This document shows positions 1-11,120 of a stretch of DNA of 64,000 nt, piece by piece. Origin of the DNA: Mytilus trossulus (Eukaryota > Mollusca > Bivalvia > Mytilida > Mytilidae); contig NC_086381.1 in the NCBI RefSeq assembly GCF_036588685.1, positions 65,541,436-65,605,435 on the forward strand, in the 5' to 3' direction. Position 1 is the first letter of the stretch. The number at the start of each line of letters is the position of its first letter. The notes under the pieces are model-generated. The model was given only the letters and a program-made list of their open reading frames with translations. It searched no databases and was not told where the DNA came from. The translations under genes were made by a program, and so were the position numbers.

Positions 1-1189
1 ATCTTTATTGTACTATGTTGTGTTTAGTGAACTTTTATTTGTCTGTTTATGTTTTTATTTTTTAGCCATTGGGTTGTCAGTTTAAATTTCAATTTATGAG
101 TTTGAATGTCTCTCTGGTACATTTCAAGTGATTACACATTTTAAGGAGGGTACAAACCATTCTTGAAGAAACTTTTCCCAAGGAACTATACATTTATCTG
201 TTATTATATTGTCAAAACATTTTCAGGATGTTTGGAATATTCATGGACTTCAATTTTCTATGAATTAGCATGATTAGAAAAAAGAGGACCCTCTCTTAGT
301 TGTTTCAAACATTATGAATATTCCTCTTTTAAAGTTAACAAAGATCTTTTCTACAACAGCGAAATGACAGCCTCGTCTGAGAGACAGTCCCTCATTTAAG
401 GGATCATTTTCATTTGAAGGAGGGTCGTAATGGGGGTACGTTAATGACAAGTAACAATCATGACAATCATAATTTGAATTCTCTGATGAATCCAGATAAG
501 ATATTTTGACCCATTTAACGCTAACAGTAACCAAAAATAACGGATTGAGGCCTGACAGTAAAGGGCAATCCTACCCTCTTAAAGGTTTGTTCCCATCCTT
601 ATGATTTTAAACAATGGCCATTGGTTGTGAAAGAAAGGAATATACATGGTTTTGTTTTTCATTCGGTTTTCACTAAGAAAACAACATTGTACACCATGTC
701 CATGCTGCCTTTTACTTTTTGTCTGTGTATATGTTTGGGGTTTATTTAAATATTTTTTAAGATGTTATAACGCCATGTATATAAATAGGTTTTAGTGACC
801 AAATAATTTTCAGATTTTAGAAGTGTAAACAATGGGTAAATTTTGTTGATTAGTTACGGTGAACCTTAGTTCTTAGTCAAACAACGTATAATTATGTATT
901 TATTTTTTTCACAACCTTTAGGAAAGAGTAATTCAGAAGCGTCCTCTTCTTCTTGTTCGTTTGGAAGAGGTTGTGTGTGTCCACTGGGAGTCGCCATGTT
1001 GATTTATTTGTTGTACCGTATTATTGAAAACACCAGAAAGATCCGAAAATAAGTGCATCTAAAAACCAACACAATACAAAAACAACAACGTAACAAACAT
1101 TTTGGGCAGGCTTGTTTGGTAAACTTTTGCAATTGGAATAGGCAAATGTGTACATCTGGTGTTACATGTGTATGGCACGCCTGACCCAC
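1..1189. other. AT-rich stretch, no gene recognised
   Basis: Short open frames on both strands have no splice context, signal peptide or recognisable motif. I see no repeat I can name here. Confidence 0.5.
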
Positions 1190-3330
1190 TTTTATAGATA
1201 ATCCTAAATGATCTCAGATAAACCAGGATTTTCTCAGATAAAGTAGGATTATCTCATTTTTTTTACATTAAGCTCAGATAAACCGGGATTATCTCGATTT
1301 TTTCCAGATAATGCCGGTTTCCCAAGTCAAACTGAACTGCTATTATTAGCTGTTTTTTAGCTGTTATTTGCCAGTTCTTCATATTTTTAGCAGTCCTTTA
1401 GCTGTTCTAAGCATTCAATCTAATAGCAGTTTGAAAAACTGCCACATTTCACCATTTCTTAGCATTCGGCTTAGCATTCGTCTTAGCATTCATCTTAGCA
1501 TTCGACTTAGCATTCGTCTTAGCATTCATCTTAGCATTCCTCTTAGCAGTCAGGACAACAGTTATGACAGCAGTTCGATAGCAGTTGACCTATTAATCTT
1601 TGTTATAAAAATGCTTGGATCTGGCTATGTTTTCAGCTTGAAGTTAAACATTTATTTGAAGATAATTTGATCATTTTCAAATGTGCATTTTGGCTCCATG
1701 TTGTGTGGATATACTTGCTAGTGAAAAACTGTATTTTTGTCATTTATAAGCTTAATTTTGGATGAATTGAATACTTTAACACACCTGCAGTACAGTAAGT
1801 TGAAAGTTACAGTTAATGCTTGTGTATATTCTGACATAACTTTGTTGGGGGAAACAGAAATCATACAGAAAGCACAAAAAAGGGGGGATAGTTGTTTACT
1901 TAAATAGAATATCTGATGTTGACAGGATTGTATTAGAATACTAGCATATATATACTTAAAGTTCAAGATGTTATTTGAAAAAAATAGATATGATTATTTT
2001 AATCTATTATTTTGTTAAAAAAACAAATTCTTATCATATTCGAGAGTTGAAAAAAGGGGGAGGGAATTCATAGGTAAACCTAGACTGCAAATAGCTGATT
2101 GGTTAAAATTGTCCAAACAATCAATTTAATGAAATTAATTTATAATATATAATTTTACTTTAGTTTGTTTCAGAAAAAAGAAACATAATATATATTACAT
2201 GTATCAAGAATTTATTTGTTTAAAATTCCAAAAGAGAAAGAGGATATAACTGTTGTCTTTTGGTCCACATTTAATAGAATAAAAACAGTACATTTGGCAT
2301 GTTTGGTAATAAAATAATGATAACAATGAAATAATTTCTTATTTGAAAATCACTTAGTCAAGGTAGTGATAAGCCTCTTAGCAGTAATAGCTCTTAAATA
2401 AGTTGCTTTTTTAAAAGTTTTGATAATTAAAGTGCATTTTTAATTGTTCCTATATCATTACGGCCACTTATATAATTAATAAAGGGTCTAAGACCAGCTA
2501 AAGTAAGTGCTACTCTTTTTTTTTTTTTACATTCTTTTAAAATTAAGTCTGTTATTAGATTGTATAGTTACTGCTCTAATTACAAATATAAGTTTAAGTA
2601 CAACTTTTTGAAATTTCACATAAGACTTACAGTAAAATATTAGAATTTTAATAATTTTTGCTTTCATATCTTGTACACTGTATATTGATTACCAGTATTC
2701 ATGTGTCGCCTTTGTATTGCAACTTTTGGCAGATCTGATAGCATTCCACAGCAGTTATTAGCAGTTTATAAAACCATATTAGGATGTAAAACTTAGCAGT
2801 TGGCATGAATATTCATTATTGACAGCTGTTATTATAGCAGTTCTCATGAATATTCATTATTTGATCTGTTATTATAGCAGTTCTCATGAATATTCAGATC
2901 TCATTTAAATTTTTCGTTAAAAATAACTGCCAAAGAACTGTGAAGGCTAAATAAACTGCTAAGAAACAGCTATGGAATGCTATTGGAATGCCTTTATGCA
3001 AATTAATCATTGCCTTATATTTGGTAACTGTGAATGCTAATAAACTGCCAAATAACTGCTGTCAAGTGGGAACTGTGAATGCTAATTAACTGCTAAAGAA
3101 CTGCAGTTCACTTTGACTTGGGTTATCTCAGAATTTTCAGATAAACCGGGATTTTCTCCAGATAATGGATTTTCTATATTTTCTCAGATAAACTAGATTT
3201 TTTTTCGAATTTGAATTAAGCTGAGATAATCTTAGTTTATCTGAGATAATCTTAGTTTATCTGAGATAAACCGGGATTATCTGAGAAAATCCGGGATTAT
3301 CTGAAAATTCTGAGAAATTTGATTAACTGA
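1190..3330. mobile_element. Foldback-like element with nested inverted repeats
   Basis: Two nested layers are visible. The outer arms (about 1190-1318 and 3123-3320) are runs of short palindromic blocks of the type TCAGATAAACCGGGATTATC, repeated several times. The inner element has clean terminal inverted repeats: 1321-1340 reads CCCAAGTCAAACTGAACTGC, and the reverse complement of 3103-3122 differs at one base. Inside the termini both arms carry many copies of AGCAGTT/AACTGCT and TTAGCATTC/GAATGCTAA in opposite orientation. No transposase-like frame lies between them, so it would be non-autonomous. Repetitive subterminal motifs in inverted arms resemble foldback elements. The superfamily cannot be assigned, and no clean target duplication was found next to the inner termini. 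Confidence 0.7.
1458..1553. repeat. 12-nt minisatellite (CTTAGCATTCGT)n
   Basis: About eight copies of a 12-nt unit, CTTAGCATTCRT with small variants, lie inside the left arm of the foldback-like element. The open frame across it is only the translated repeat. Confidence 0.85.
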
Positions 3331-3934
3331 AAAAAAGGAGCCAATAGAAAGTCACGACACATTGGAAGAAAATTTCATGGTCATAAGGGATAAGGTATAG
3401 AGACCATGGAGCATCTATACAGACAAAATAATGAAAGATAAGGCTCTTATGGGAAACGTTTTAGAACGTTTATTTTTTTCTAAATTTTATAAAAAATAAC
3501 AAGTGATTTATTCAGGATGTACATGTATTACAAGTATATCGATATTAATGAAGATCAGAGGGAAGTTGTCTTGAAAAGTTTCTTTTAAGAGAATTTGAAT
3601 GTAATATCCATTTTTATTTTTCCTTATGAAGATAGTGAAATGTGTTACATAAATCTGACATCCGCACAATTAACCAGGACAAATAACTTTAATGTTCAAA
3701 ATAAGTTTAGCACAGTTGAAATACACTATTTAGAAGTCCTAAAGAGTTTCCTTTTAGAAAGTTATAATCTTAATTAAAAAAGATACCACGCTCCATTATC
3801 TTTCCGTAATTTTCTCTATTAAAACAGTGACATATGGTATCATACATTTTATTGCTTAAATATACATTTTAGTACTTACATTTTGTGTTTAGTAAATTGA
3901 AATTTAAAATTTTAAGTGTTTTTTTGTCAATTAG
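3331..3934. other. AT-rich stretch, no gene recognised
   Basis: No splice-bounded or motif-bearing frame and no repeat that I can name. It directly precedes the candidate exon at 3935. Confidence 0.4.
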
Positions 3935-4098
3935 ATAATCTAATCATGATGATGGCAACTGCCCAATACCTGAAATATTTATTACCTTACAACTTCATTA
4001 TATTGTTTATTGGTTTGTTATTTAACGACACGTGCGACTGCCCAGTGTTCCCTTCCAGAACTTCATGCATATATATGACAGGTCAGGCATTGTTATTG
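3935..4098 (+). CDS. Candidate first coding exon of a secreted or membrane protein (unrecognised)
   Basis: A polypyrimidine tract and AG acceptor end at 3934. Three in-frame ATGs follow from 3946, then a frame open to a GTGAGT donor at 4099. From the first ATG the exon holds exactly 51 codons, so it ends in phase 0. The protein has a hydrophobic core (FIILFIGLLF, residues 17-26) preceded by a Lys, like a signal peptide or signal anchor, then a short segment with three cysteines (TCDCP and later SC). I do not recognise the family. The next candidate exon (4423-4473) is also phase 0. A chance open frame with fortuitous splice sites remains possible in this AT-rich DNA. Confidence 0.33.
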
Positions 4099-4422
4099 GT
4101 GAGTTATATGAAAAATATTAAGAACGAAAATTAAATCTTATTCTTTTAGCTTATAGTTTACATATTATTTAAATCTAAAGGAGATACTACAAAGCCAATT
4201 AAAAATACTTACAATTTCAAAGTATTTATTCAAATAAATTCCGACAAAACAATTTAAATTAACTTAAAATGATAAGAAAATAGTTGTAAATTAGATCTGT
4301 TTGTGAAAATACACATTTGTGGATATATTTTATTAAGTTTAAAAACGGTTGTGGAAGAACACAATGTGTTTTTTTTTGGCAATTAGTTAAATTATATCAA
4401 TAATAGTTTTTTCTCTGAAAAG

Positions 4423-4473
4423 GTGCCGTATCGCCAGCTGATGGTGCTATATCAGCAGGTGCTCTATCAGCAG
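4423..4473 (+). CDS. Candidate 51-nt phase-0 internal exon
   Basis: An AG acceptor (CTCTGAAAAG) ends at 4422 and a perfect CAG|GTAAGT donor begins at 4474. The 51 nt are open in phase 0 (VPYRQLMVLYQQVLYQQ), matching the phase of 3935-4098. The exon is built from about three imperfect 15-20-nt repeats ending TATCAGCAG, so it may be a young repeat-derived exon. An open segment after an AG at 5414 is also phase 0 and ends in TAA at 5584-5586. That segment lies in a dispersed repeat (GTGGCAAnnn..GCATATTCAGGAC), so I do not propose it as coding. Confidence 0.28.
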
Positions 4474-4589
4474 GTAAGTGATCTAGACCTTACTGGTCTG
4501 GGTTGGTTGGCCAGGTCACACCACACATTTTTTAAACTAAATACCTCAAATTACAATGATGATTGTGGCCAAGTTTAGTTTAATTTAGC

Positions 4590-5300
4590 CCAGTAGTTTC
4601 AGAGGAGAAGATTTTTGTAAAAGCTTTAAGCTTCTGTCAAAGTTTGGTACAAATCCAGGATAGTTTAAGAAAGTTATTAAAATTTCAAAAACTTTAACCA
4701 GAGTGAATATTTGTGGGGGCGACGACGGAATGTAGAATTGCTATGTTTCACTATTTCGAAAAATGTTGAAGGCTAGCAAAATTAAGACCACTTGTAAGTA
4801 ATATACAAAAAAACAGGAAATAAATTTTTACAAAATTTTCATCTGAATATTAGCTTGATTGTAAACAAACTTCTGTTCATGTTTAGTACAGAGTTATTAA
4901 AATTTCAAAAACTGAGTGAATATTTGTAGAAGACTACAAAAGAAATGTAGGATGGCTTAGATAGTCTTGCTTTTGCCACTAAAGTTGCAGGCGCTATAAA
5001 AACATGAAAATAAGTTCATGGTCAGATGTACCTCATCAGACAAACATGTTTACCTTTATATAATCATTCTGTATACCAAATATAGTTGACCCTTTTTTGA
5101 ATATCTCTTATAACTTTTACTTATATCCAAGAAATAATCCTTATCACAAAATTTAAATATGAACAAATATCCATGAAAATAAGGTCAAGGTCAGAAGAAC
5201 CTTGTTAGACAGACATGTGCACCATACAATCATTCCATCCATTAAAACATAAATAAACATGAAGAATTACCTTGTTTCAGAGAAACAAATACCTAATCAC
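4590..5300. repeat. Dispersed repeat fragments
   Basis: 4600-4980 belongs to the family built on 'AAGCTTCTGTC..AAATCCAGGATAGTTTAAGAAAG' and 'ACCACAGAGTGAATATTTG', which recurs near 20.6, 21.8 and 53.6 kb. 4990-5290 is a minus-orientation copy of the 'GACCTCATTTTCATG' repeat seen at 41.25-41.8 kb. No gene is seen. Confidence 0.7.
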
Positions 5301-5587
5301 AAAACTGAACATTAATCACTGAACCATGACTTGTTTAGGCTAGGCATTCCCTCAGGATGGTAATAATGAATTGCTGTTTAAAGTCCTGTGGCAATTAAAT
5401 GCATATTCAGGACAGGTTCGTGAATATTAAGCCTACTTTGTGCAATCCACAAATAGAGCAGCAGCAAATGCCATTTTTTAAATCATTGGTTTTAACATGC
5501 CAGGGGGTCCAACTTGAGACCAACGCAATAACACAAGACCACTGTGTTATAATATACCAAATATATAGTCAGCCATATTACACATAA

Positions 5588-5892
5588 GGTTGCAACCATT
5601 TGATTTTCGGGGGGGGGGGGGCTATGTTTTTTTTTTCCTGTGCAAACTTTTTTTTTCGCCTTTGGCGAAGAACGATATATTTTTTTAGCGACAAACCAAA
5701 AACATTTTTTTTCTTTCAATTTTAGCATTACATAGTGGCAGCTGAGGGTGAAACCAAAATTTTTTTTTTTTCTCATGGTCCAAAACAAATTATTTTTTCA
5801 CCAAAACCTGGAAACAAACTTTTTTTTTCCAAAAAAAAACATAGCTGGGGCAGCCCCCCCCCCCCCCCCCGAAAATCAAATGGTTGCAGCCT
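5588..5892. mobile_element. Small terminal-inverted-repeat element (GGTTGCAACCATTTGATTTTCGGGG family)
   Basis: The left end (AGGTTGCAACCATTTGATTTTC, from 5588) and the right end (to 5892) are reverse complements over about 20 bp and are followed by poly-G and poly-C. The interior is poly-T/A rich and has no transposase frame. Related copies appear at 45,543-45,818 and around 46,640-46,808, which supports a MITE family. Confidence 0.75.
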
Positions 5893-5919
5893 AAAAAATG
5901 TCCAATTCATGTCATAACA

Positions 5920-6376
5920 AGAATGTGTTCAAAGTACCCAACATGGATGTCCCCACTCGCATTATCATTTTACATGTTCAATGGAACATGAAATTGGGTA
6001 AAAAGTCTTCTTTGGCATTAAAATTAGAAAGATCATACCATAGGGAATGTGTGTACTAAGTTTCAAGTTGATTGGACTTCAACTTCATCAAAAACTACCT
6101 CGACTAAAAACTTTAACCTGAAACTTGCACTTTCCTTTTCTATTTTAATTGGACCGTGAAATTGGGGTCAAAAGTCTAATTTGGCTGTAAAATTGGAAAG
6201 ATCATATCATAAGGAACATACATACTAAATTTCATGTTGATTGCACTTCAGCTTAAAAAAAAACTACCTTGACCAAAAACTTTAACCTGAAGCGGGACAG
6301 ACGGACGAACGGTACGACAAACGGACGAACAGACCAGAAAACATAATGCCCCTCTACTATCATAGATGGGGCATAA
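5920..6376 (+). repeat. Dispersed repeat, 'GGGGCATAAAAA' family
   Basis: The module begins near AACAAGAATGTGTTCA, contains an internal near-duplicate of about 170 bp (ATTAGAAAGATCATA..ACTTTAACCTGAA twice), passes an ACGGACGAAC tract and ends GATGGGGCATAAAA. A second copy lies at 32,330-32,590 and a partial one near 40,255-40,370. Confidence 0.75.
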
Positions 6377-8270
6377 AAACACCCTGGTTATTGAACCTAT
6401 AGGGTAAAATGTATAATGAAACACCATGAGGCATCTGCATACAGATATGGAGCTATCGACCCTCTTCTACAGTTTGCATAATTATGATTTTACATAAATC
6501 CTTTTAGCATTATAGTCACCTATTAACAGCATTGGTAGCTATATGATGGTAATCAGCAAACACAATGATCAATTCTGTAAGGTAGTGCTTAAAGCATCAT
6601 TTATTTTGGGTCTTATTCAAACCAGCAAAGAAATTACACAAAAAATTCTTAAAAAAGTTGAATGATGATGATAGACACCTAATGGAAATATAAATCATCT
6701 GCATGTGTGTCATACCGTGGACCACAGAAATCTCTTCCCCCTTTACTTATCCAAATTCAAATGAAATGAGGCTGGTTTTTCAAATATATTTTATTTACCA
6801 AATATAATTATTATGATATATCACAATGATACAAAATATCCAAATGAAACCAAACACAATCTGCTTTTGTTAGGTGTGTACGAATATCAAAAAACAAATT
6901 GATTCTACTGGGATATGATTTTGGACACGTCTGTAAATTATCTCTACAATAAAAAGGAGGAAAAGGATCTGCATCATGGGTTTTGTATCATTAGCATAAT
7001 ATTACATTTATACAAAATAAATGTTGACATTACTGAGGATTCTATTTATTTTCCGGGTTGTTTTTATAATATTGTTTTGAATACTAATTAGGGGGAGATA
7101 ATCCTAATGTAATTTCCAATTAAATAAGCATTATGAATTAAATTAAATCATGTCTAATTTTTGATACATGTATTAAATTCTGTAAACAGAGTAATTATTC
7201 TTTGTTTAATAAAAAAAAACCTTTTTATTGCTAACCAAACTTATAAAAGAATTCCATAAACAACAGAATCCTCAATTAGTGCCAACTTTTAAAAATGACA
7301 TTTAAAAAACATTACAATTCTTAAACAAAGGAAATTAAAGCTATGTTTATGCTACAATAAAAAATACATGAATCAAATTATTTTTTTAGAACAAACTCAA
7401 CTTATTTACTGGGTTATAAAAAAACAAAATAGCAGACGTGGATTAAGAGGATTTTTCAGAGGGCCCCCTTCAGTGGGAAAAATTTGGTTTAATATTTAGG
7501 GAATCACTAAAACATGACTGGAGCAGGCCGGGCCCCGCTGAAGCAGTCAGTGCCCCCATATTCCTGGAAAATTTCTGGATCCACCACTGACTAAATATCT
7601 TGATCTGTGCAAAAAAATATCAGATCACCAAGGATATGTTTAACAATTCATTTCATATTTTTAATCACATGCTGTTTTAAAATAAAAAGTAAAGTTTATT
7701 TACTCACACCAAATTTCTAAGCATATTAATCTTTATTAAATGTCCCCCCCCCCCCCCCCCCCCCCCCAAATCCCTTTCGGAGGAAAAATTTGGTTGATTG
7801 TACAGGAAATGACTGGTGTTGGGCCCCTTTATGTTAAGTTCTGGATTCGCAAATAGGTAAAGTGAGTAAGTGTATGATATGTTTGTTTATCCATCTACAA
7901 CTTTAACCCACAATTATCAAGATTAAATGGGACTTTCTCTAAACTTTCAAATAATCTTCAGTATCTGCCAACACTGTGTTCCATTGTTTTCACTTCAAAA
8001 AGGTTGGGAAAACCCAAAATTTCATTATAATAAATTAAAAAACATACTGCCTTTAGTACAGAAAATCAGCTGAAAGTTTCAATGAAAATCTACCAAGCTG
8101 TGGATGAGAGCTGATGATGGACAAACAAACAAACAATACAAATCTTCTTTAACACCCCATTTCAAAGGCATATTTATGGGGATGTCTCCTCTCCCTGTTG
8201 CGGGAAAAATTTTGTTTAATCAATTGCGCTGGCCCCCTCTAAGAAAGTCCTTTAGGACCCCGCAAAATTT
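6377..8270. other. AT-rich stretch with repeat fragments, no gene
   Basis: Fragments of a 'GGATCCACCACTGA' / 'GGCCCCC' repeat lie at about 7436-7590, 7738-7850 and 8150-8262. A poly-C run occupies 7743-7767. Nothing coding could be supported. Confidence 0.5.
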
Positions 8271-8274
8271 AAGT

Positions 8275-8280
8275 TTTAAT
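8275..8280 (-). promoter_or_regulatory. Possible polyadenylation signal ATTAAA (minus strand)
   Basis: ATTAAA on the minus strand lies about 130 nt past the stop codon of the candidate terminal exon 8408-8515. The motif is common in AT-rich DNA, so the position is the only support. Confidence 0.25.
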
Positions 8281-8407
8281 GATTCATCAATTAAAAAACA
8301 ATAATTGAATGCAAATGGAATACAAATAATATAAATACAAAAATATCCAATTTGAAACTCAATACAGGAATAAAAACAATTTGTTTACAACTCATTCTGC
8401 CACAAGA

Positions 8408-8515
8408 TTACTGTCTAAGGATTCTACTAAAAAAAGATAGTAACAGTTCAGCCACAGTTTGCAGGATATTGTCTGAAGATTGTACCACACAAGGCAGCAA
8501 AGGTGACACTTTCAA
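8408..8515 (-). CDS. Candidate terminal coding exon (minus strand), unrecognised
   Basis: On the minus strand a strong acceptor (TTATTTCTTTTCAG) is followed by 35 codons and TAA. The peptide starts LKVSPLLPC and continues with an amphipathic, helix-like segment (ILQTVAELLLSFFSRIL). It opens in phase 0, which matches the phase-0 end of the exon-like block at 12306-12383. It is not phase-compatible with the nearer blocks at 9624 and 10025. The family is not recognised. It may be the 3' end of the minus-strand unit running from about 33.7 kb, but that linkage is inferred. Confidence 0.35.
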   Translation of the reverse strand: MKVSPLLPCVVQSSDNILQTVAELLLSFFSRILRQ

Positions 8516-8640
8516 CTGAAAAGAAATAAAGTCAAGTTTTAATTATTGTTTGATTTCGAATTAATTATTATTCTGGAATATAATAACATTTAATGTGCAA
8601 TTTTTCAAATAAAAAAAGAACCTGATATCACTGAATGTGA

Positions 8641-8905
8641 AATATAAAAAATAGAAGATGTGGTATGATTGCCAATGAGACAACTCTCCACAAGAGACCA
8701 AATGATACAGAAATTTAAAACAACTATAGACTGTATGACCGTCGACAATGAGCAATGCCCATAAACCATTATCAAGTCAACTATAAAAGATTCCCAAAAT
8801 GACATCTGTAAAACAATTCAATCAAGATAACTAATGGCCTCATTTATGTACAAAAAATGAACAAAAAACAAATATGTAACACATCAACATACAACCCCAG
8901 AAACA
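8641..8905 (-). repeat. Short interspersed element, 'GCCAATGAGACAACT' family (inverted)
   Basis: It contains AAGATGTGGTATGATTGCC followed by AATGAGACAACTCTCC and runs on to the AACACATCAAC/CAGGCTCCTG block. It is the reverse complement of the copy at 10,325-10,690. Related copies lie at about 13.91-14.02, 17.62-17.81, 22.38-22.44, 28.5-28.87, 40.8-41.07, 45.12-45.42 and 55.5-55.75 kb. Confidence 0.85.
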
Positions 8906-8948
8906 GGCTCCTGAAGACAAAAATAAACTTTCCAAACTTTTCTGAGAC

Positions 8949-9230
8949 TTAAGGTGGTACCTTACACTACAGGGAGATAACTCTGTAAAATCAGCTAAAC
9001 GTTTTAATTACGTTGTGTTATTTAGGGAGGATTAAGCTTTTTAATGATCAAAAGTAGTGTTTGTAAAACTGCTATATAATCAGTGTAATTTATCTGATAA
9101 AATAGTTCGTTCAACGTTTTTGAAATTTTTATATTTTTGTCAAAGGGTCAAAAGTAATACTTTGTCAAAATTTTATGAAAATATAAACGAGCCAAATTAA
9201 TTTTAGTGAAATTGTTGGGTACCACCTTAA
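8949..9230. mobile_element. MITE with TTAAGGTGGTACC termini
   Basis: The ends are TTAAGGTGGTACC (8949) and GGTACCACCTTAA (9230), perfect inverted repeats of 13 bp. The interior is 282 bp and non-coding. TTAA at both ends fits a TTAA target duplication, as in piggyBac-like elements. A diverged part of the same interior occurs near 42,360-42,425. Confidence 0.8.
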
Positions 9231-9623
9231 CATCAATTTTCCATGAGTAATTATTTGAAATATTCAACATGATGAATGCAGAAGCTGCTGATAAATTCAC
9301 TTAAACAAAAAGTTAAAATAATTGAATACGGTATGTTATTTGTTGTTTAGTTGACACTTACTCCACACAAAATTTATGTTAAAAATGTAGGAATAAAATT
9401 CTTTTGAAAGTTGAAACAAATATATGAACCACTGAATGTAAGGCAGTTATTATGCATCTTTTTATAAAAGCTATTTTTTTACTTGATATCAGGTTATATC
9501 CCCTTCATATTTCTTGTTCAGGAAAGGGACAAAAAATCAGTAAAAATGGATACATAGATATCTAGGGGCATAGATACATGTATAATTAAAATTTAAATTG
9601 TTTGTTGATTAATAAATTCTCAC

Positions 9624-9696
9624 CTTAAACAGCTCTCTTTACTCCTCAAGCAAGTTACCCAAAGGAAACTACCCAAAGGAAACTTGTGATGCTTAC
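9624..9696 (-). other. Exon-like block, 73 nt (minus strand)
   Basis: The acceptor TTGTTTTACAG and donor AAG|GTGAGA bound 73 nt. The block contains a tandem 15-nt duplication (AGTTTCCTTTGGGTA twice). One frame is open but does not match the phase of 8408-8515. It occupies the slot where the first block of the upstream cassette would be, with little sequence similarity to it. Confidence 0.35.
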
Positions 9697-10024
9697 CTGT
9701 AAAACAAAGTTCAAGGTCAGTTATTCGCAACTTTAAAATATATATAGATCATAATAATTGATTAAAAGTTCTCGAATAACATACAAAATTCTGTGAGAAA
9801 ATAATTGGTATTCAAAATCAAACTAATGGTTGTGTTTTCTGCTCTTTGTATGTTTTTTTTATCTCTCCAACTCATTCTAGATTGCTATTTTCAATTCTAT
9901 TAAGTTTGCAATACAAAAATAAACTTGTACTTTATCATATAGTATAGTATTTCAAACCTTTAAAAAAACAATTGATATCAATTACTATTAAATTATGAAA
10001 AAAACTAAAAGCTTGTATACCTAC

Positions 10025-10094
10025 CATCATGTTAACAATATCAGATATTCAAGTCTTACTCCCCACACCATGAAAACATTGTAATTTCAACAAC
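10025..10094 (-). other. Exon-like block, 70 nt, cassette block 2 copy 1 (minus strand)
   Basis: The acceptor TTTTTTCCAG and donor ATG|GTAGGT are present. The core TTTCATGGTGTGGG..TAAGACTTG is shared with 15063-15130 and 18442-18509. Those two copies are 68 nt and this one is 70 nt with a disrupted frame, so it looks like the most decayed copy. Confidence 0.5.
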
Positions 10095-10324
10095 CTGGAA
10101 AAAAATGTTTTTAAGATTAAATTGTACATAAGATTTTTTTTAAAAGTGTAACAAAATTATGCCTTGTCACATTTCTTATGAATTTGTCTTATACTATCAT
10201 TTTCTGTATGTTAACTTGATACCTAAGGTACAAAACAATTCAATTGAATACAAGTTGTTGTTCACATCCATTTGTATTTTTGTGCATCTGATGAGTTGAG
10301 CCTTTTTCAACTGATTTTTATAGT

Positions 10325-10690
10325 TCGTTCTTATGTTGTACTGTTATACCACTTTCCCAGGTTAGGGGGAGGGTTGGGATCCTGCTAACATGTTTAACCC
10401 CGCCACATTATTTTTGTACATGCTTGTCCCAAGTCAGGAGCCTGTAATTCAGTGGTTGTCGTTTGTTTATGTGTTACATATTTGTTTTTCGTTCATTTTT
10501 TTACATAAATAAAGCCGTTAGTTTTCTTGTTTGAATTGTTTTACATTGTCTTATCAGAACCTTTTATAGTTGACTATGCAGTATGGGCTTTGCTCATTGT
10601 TGAAGGCTGTACAGTGACCTATATTTGTTAAAGTCTGTGTCATTTTGGTCTTTTGTGGATAGTTGTCTCAATGGCAATCATACATATCCA
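10325..10690 (+). repeat. Short interspersed element, near-complete copy
   Basis: It runs from TTATGTTGTACTGTTATACC through CAGGAGCCTGTAATTCAGTG and GGCTTTGCTCATTGTTGAAG to the GTTGTCTCAATGGCAATCAT end. This is the fullest copy of the most frequent repeat in the window. I cannot see clear pol III A and B boxes. Confidence 0.8.
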
Positions 10691-10799
10691 ACTAAGTTGG
10701 ACATCACGTGACTTTTGTGACGTATTATAGCCGCCATTTTGTATTATATATCCCCATATTAAATGCATATATGCTTCAATAAAGTTTAATTTTCTCATA

Positions 10800-11120
10800 A
10801 ACCTGACCCGTTTTCTTACTTTTGCAAATCAATCCTTGATATTCAAACACATTTCTATCAAACAATGTTGGTCCTAACAGTTTAATTTTTGATTAAATTC
10901 GGTCAAATCGGAATCGTAAAACATGCACTTTTTCTCGTCATTTCTCCGTTGACTCAATGCTAAATTACCGATACCCATGTCTTCTTTTACAACAAATAAA
11001 GGAATTCTTTAAATAAAACACAAACTTTGCAAATCGATTAAGTATATTCAAACATATAGTTTGCGATGAATACTACTTAAAACAGTTTAATTTCAGGGCA
11101 AATTCGGTCAAACATCGACT
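10800..11120 (+). repeat. Imperfect direct repeat, period about 230 bp
   Basis: The sequence near 10,825-10,910 (GCAAATC..ATATTCAAAC..AACAGTTTAATTT..AAATTCGGTCAAA) recurs at 11,028-11,112. CCGCCATTTTG at 10,731 and CAAAATGGCGG at 11,150 are inverted around the pair, which hints at a compound element. Confidence 0.55.

Noticed and set aside
1368-1670. 100-codon frame with repeated RLSIHLSI text
   Set aside because: It is the 12-nt minisatellite of the foldback-like element.
5414-5586. Third phase-0 exon for the 3.9-4.5 kb candidate gene
   Set aside because: Phase fits, but the acceptor and start lie in a dispersed repeat (also at 33,265), so the match is probably accidental.
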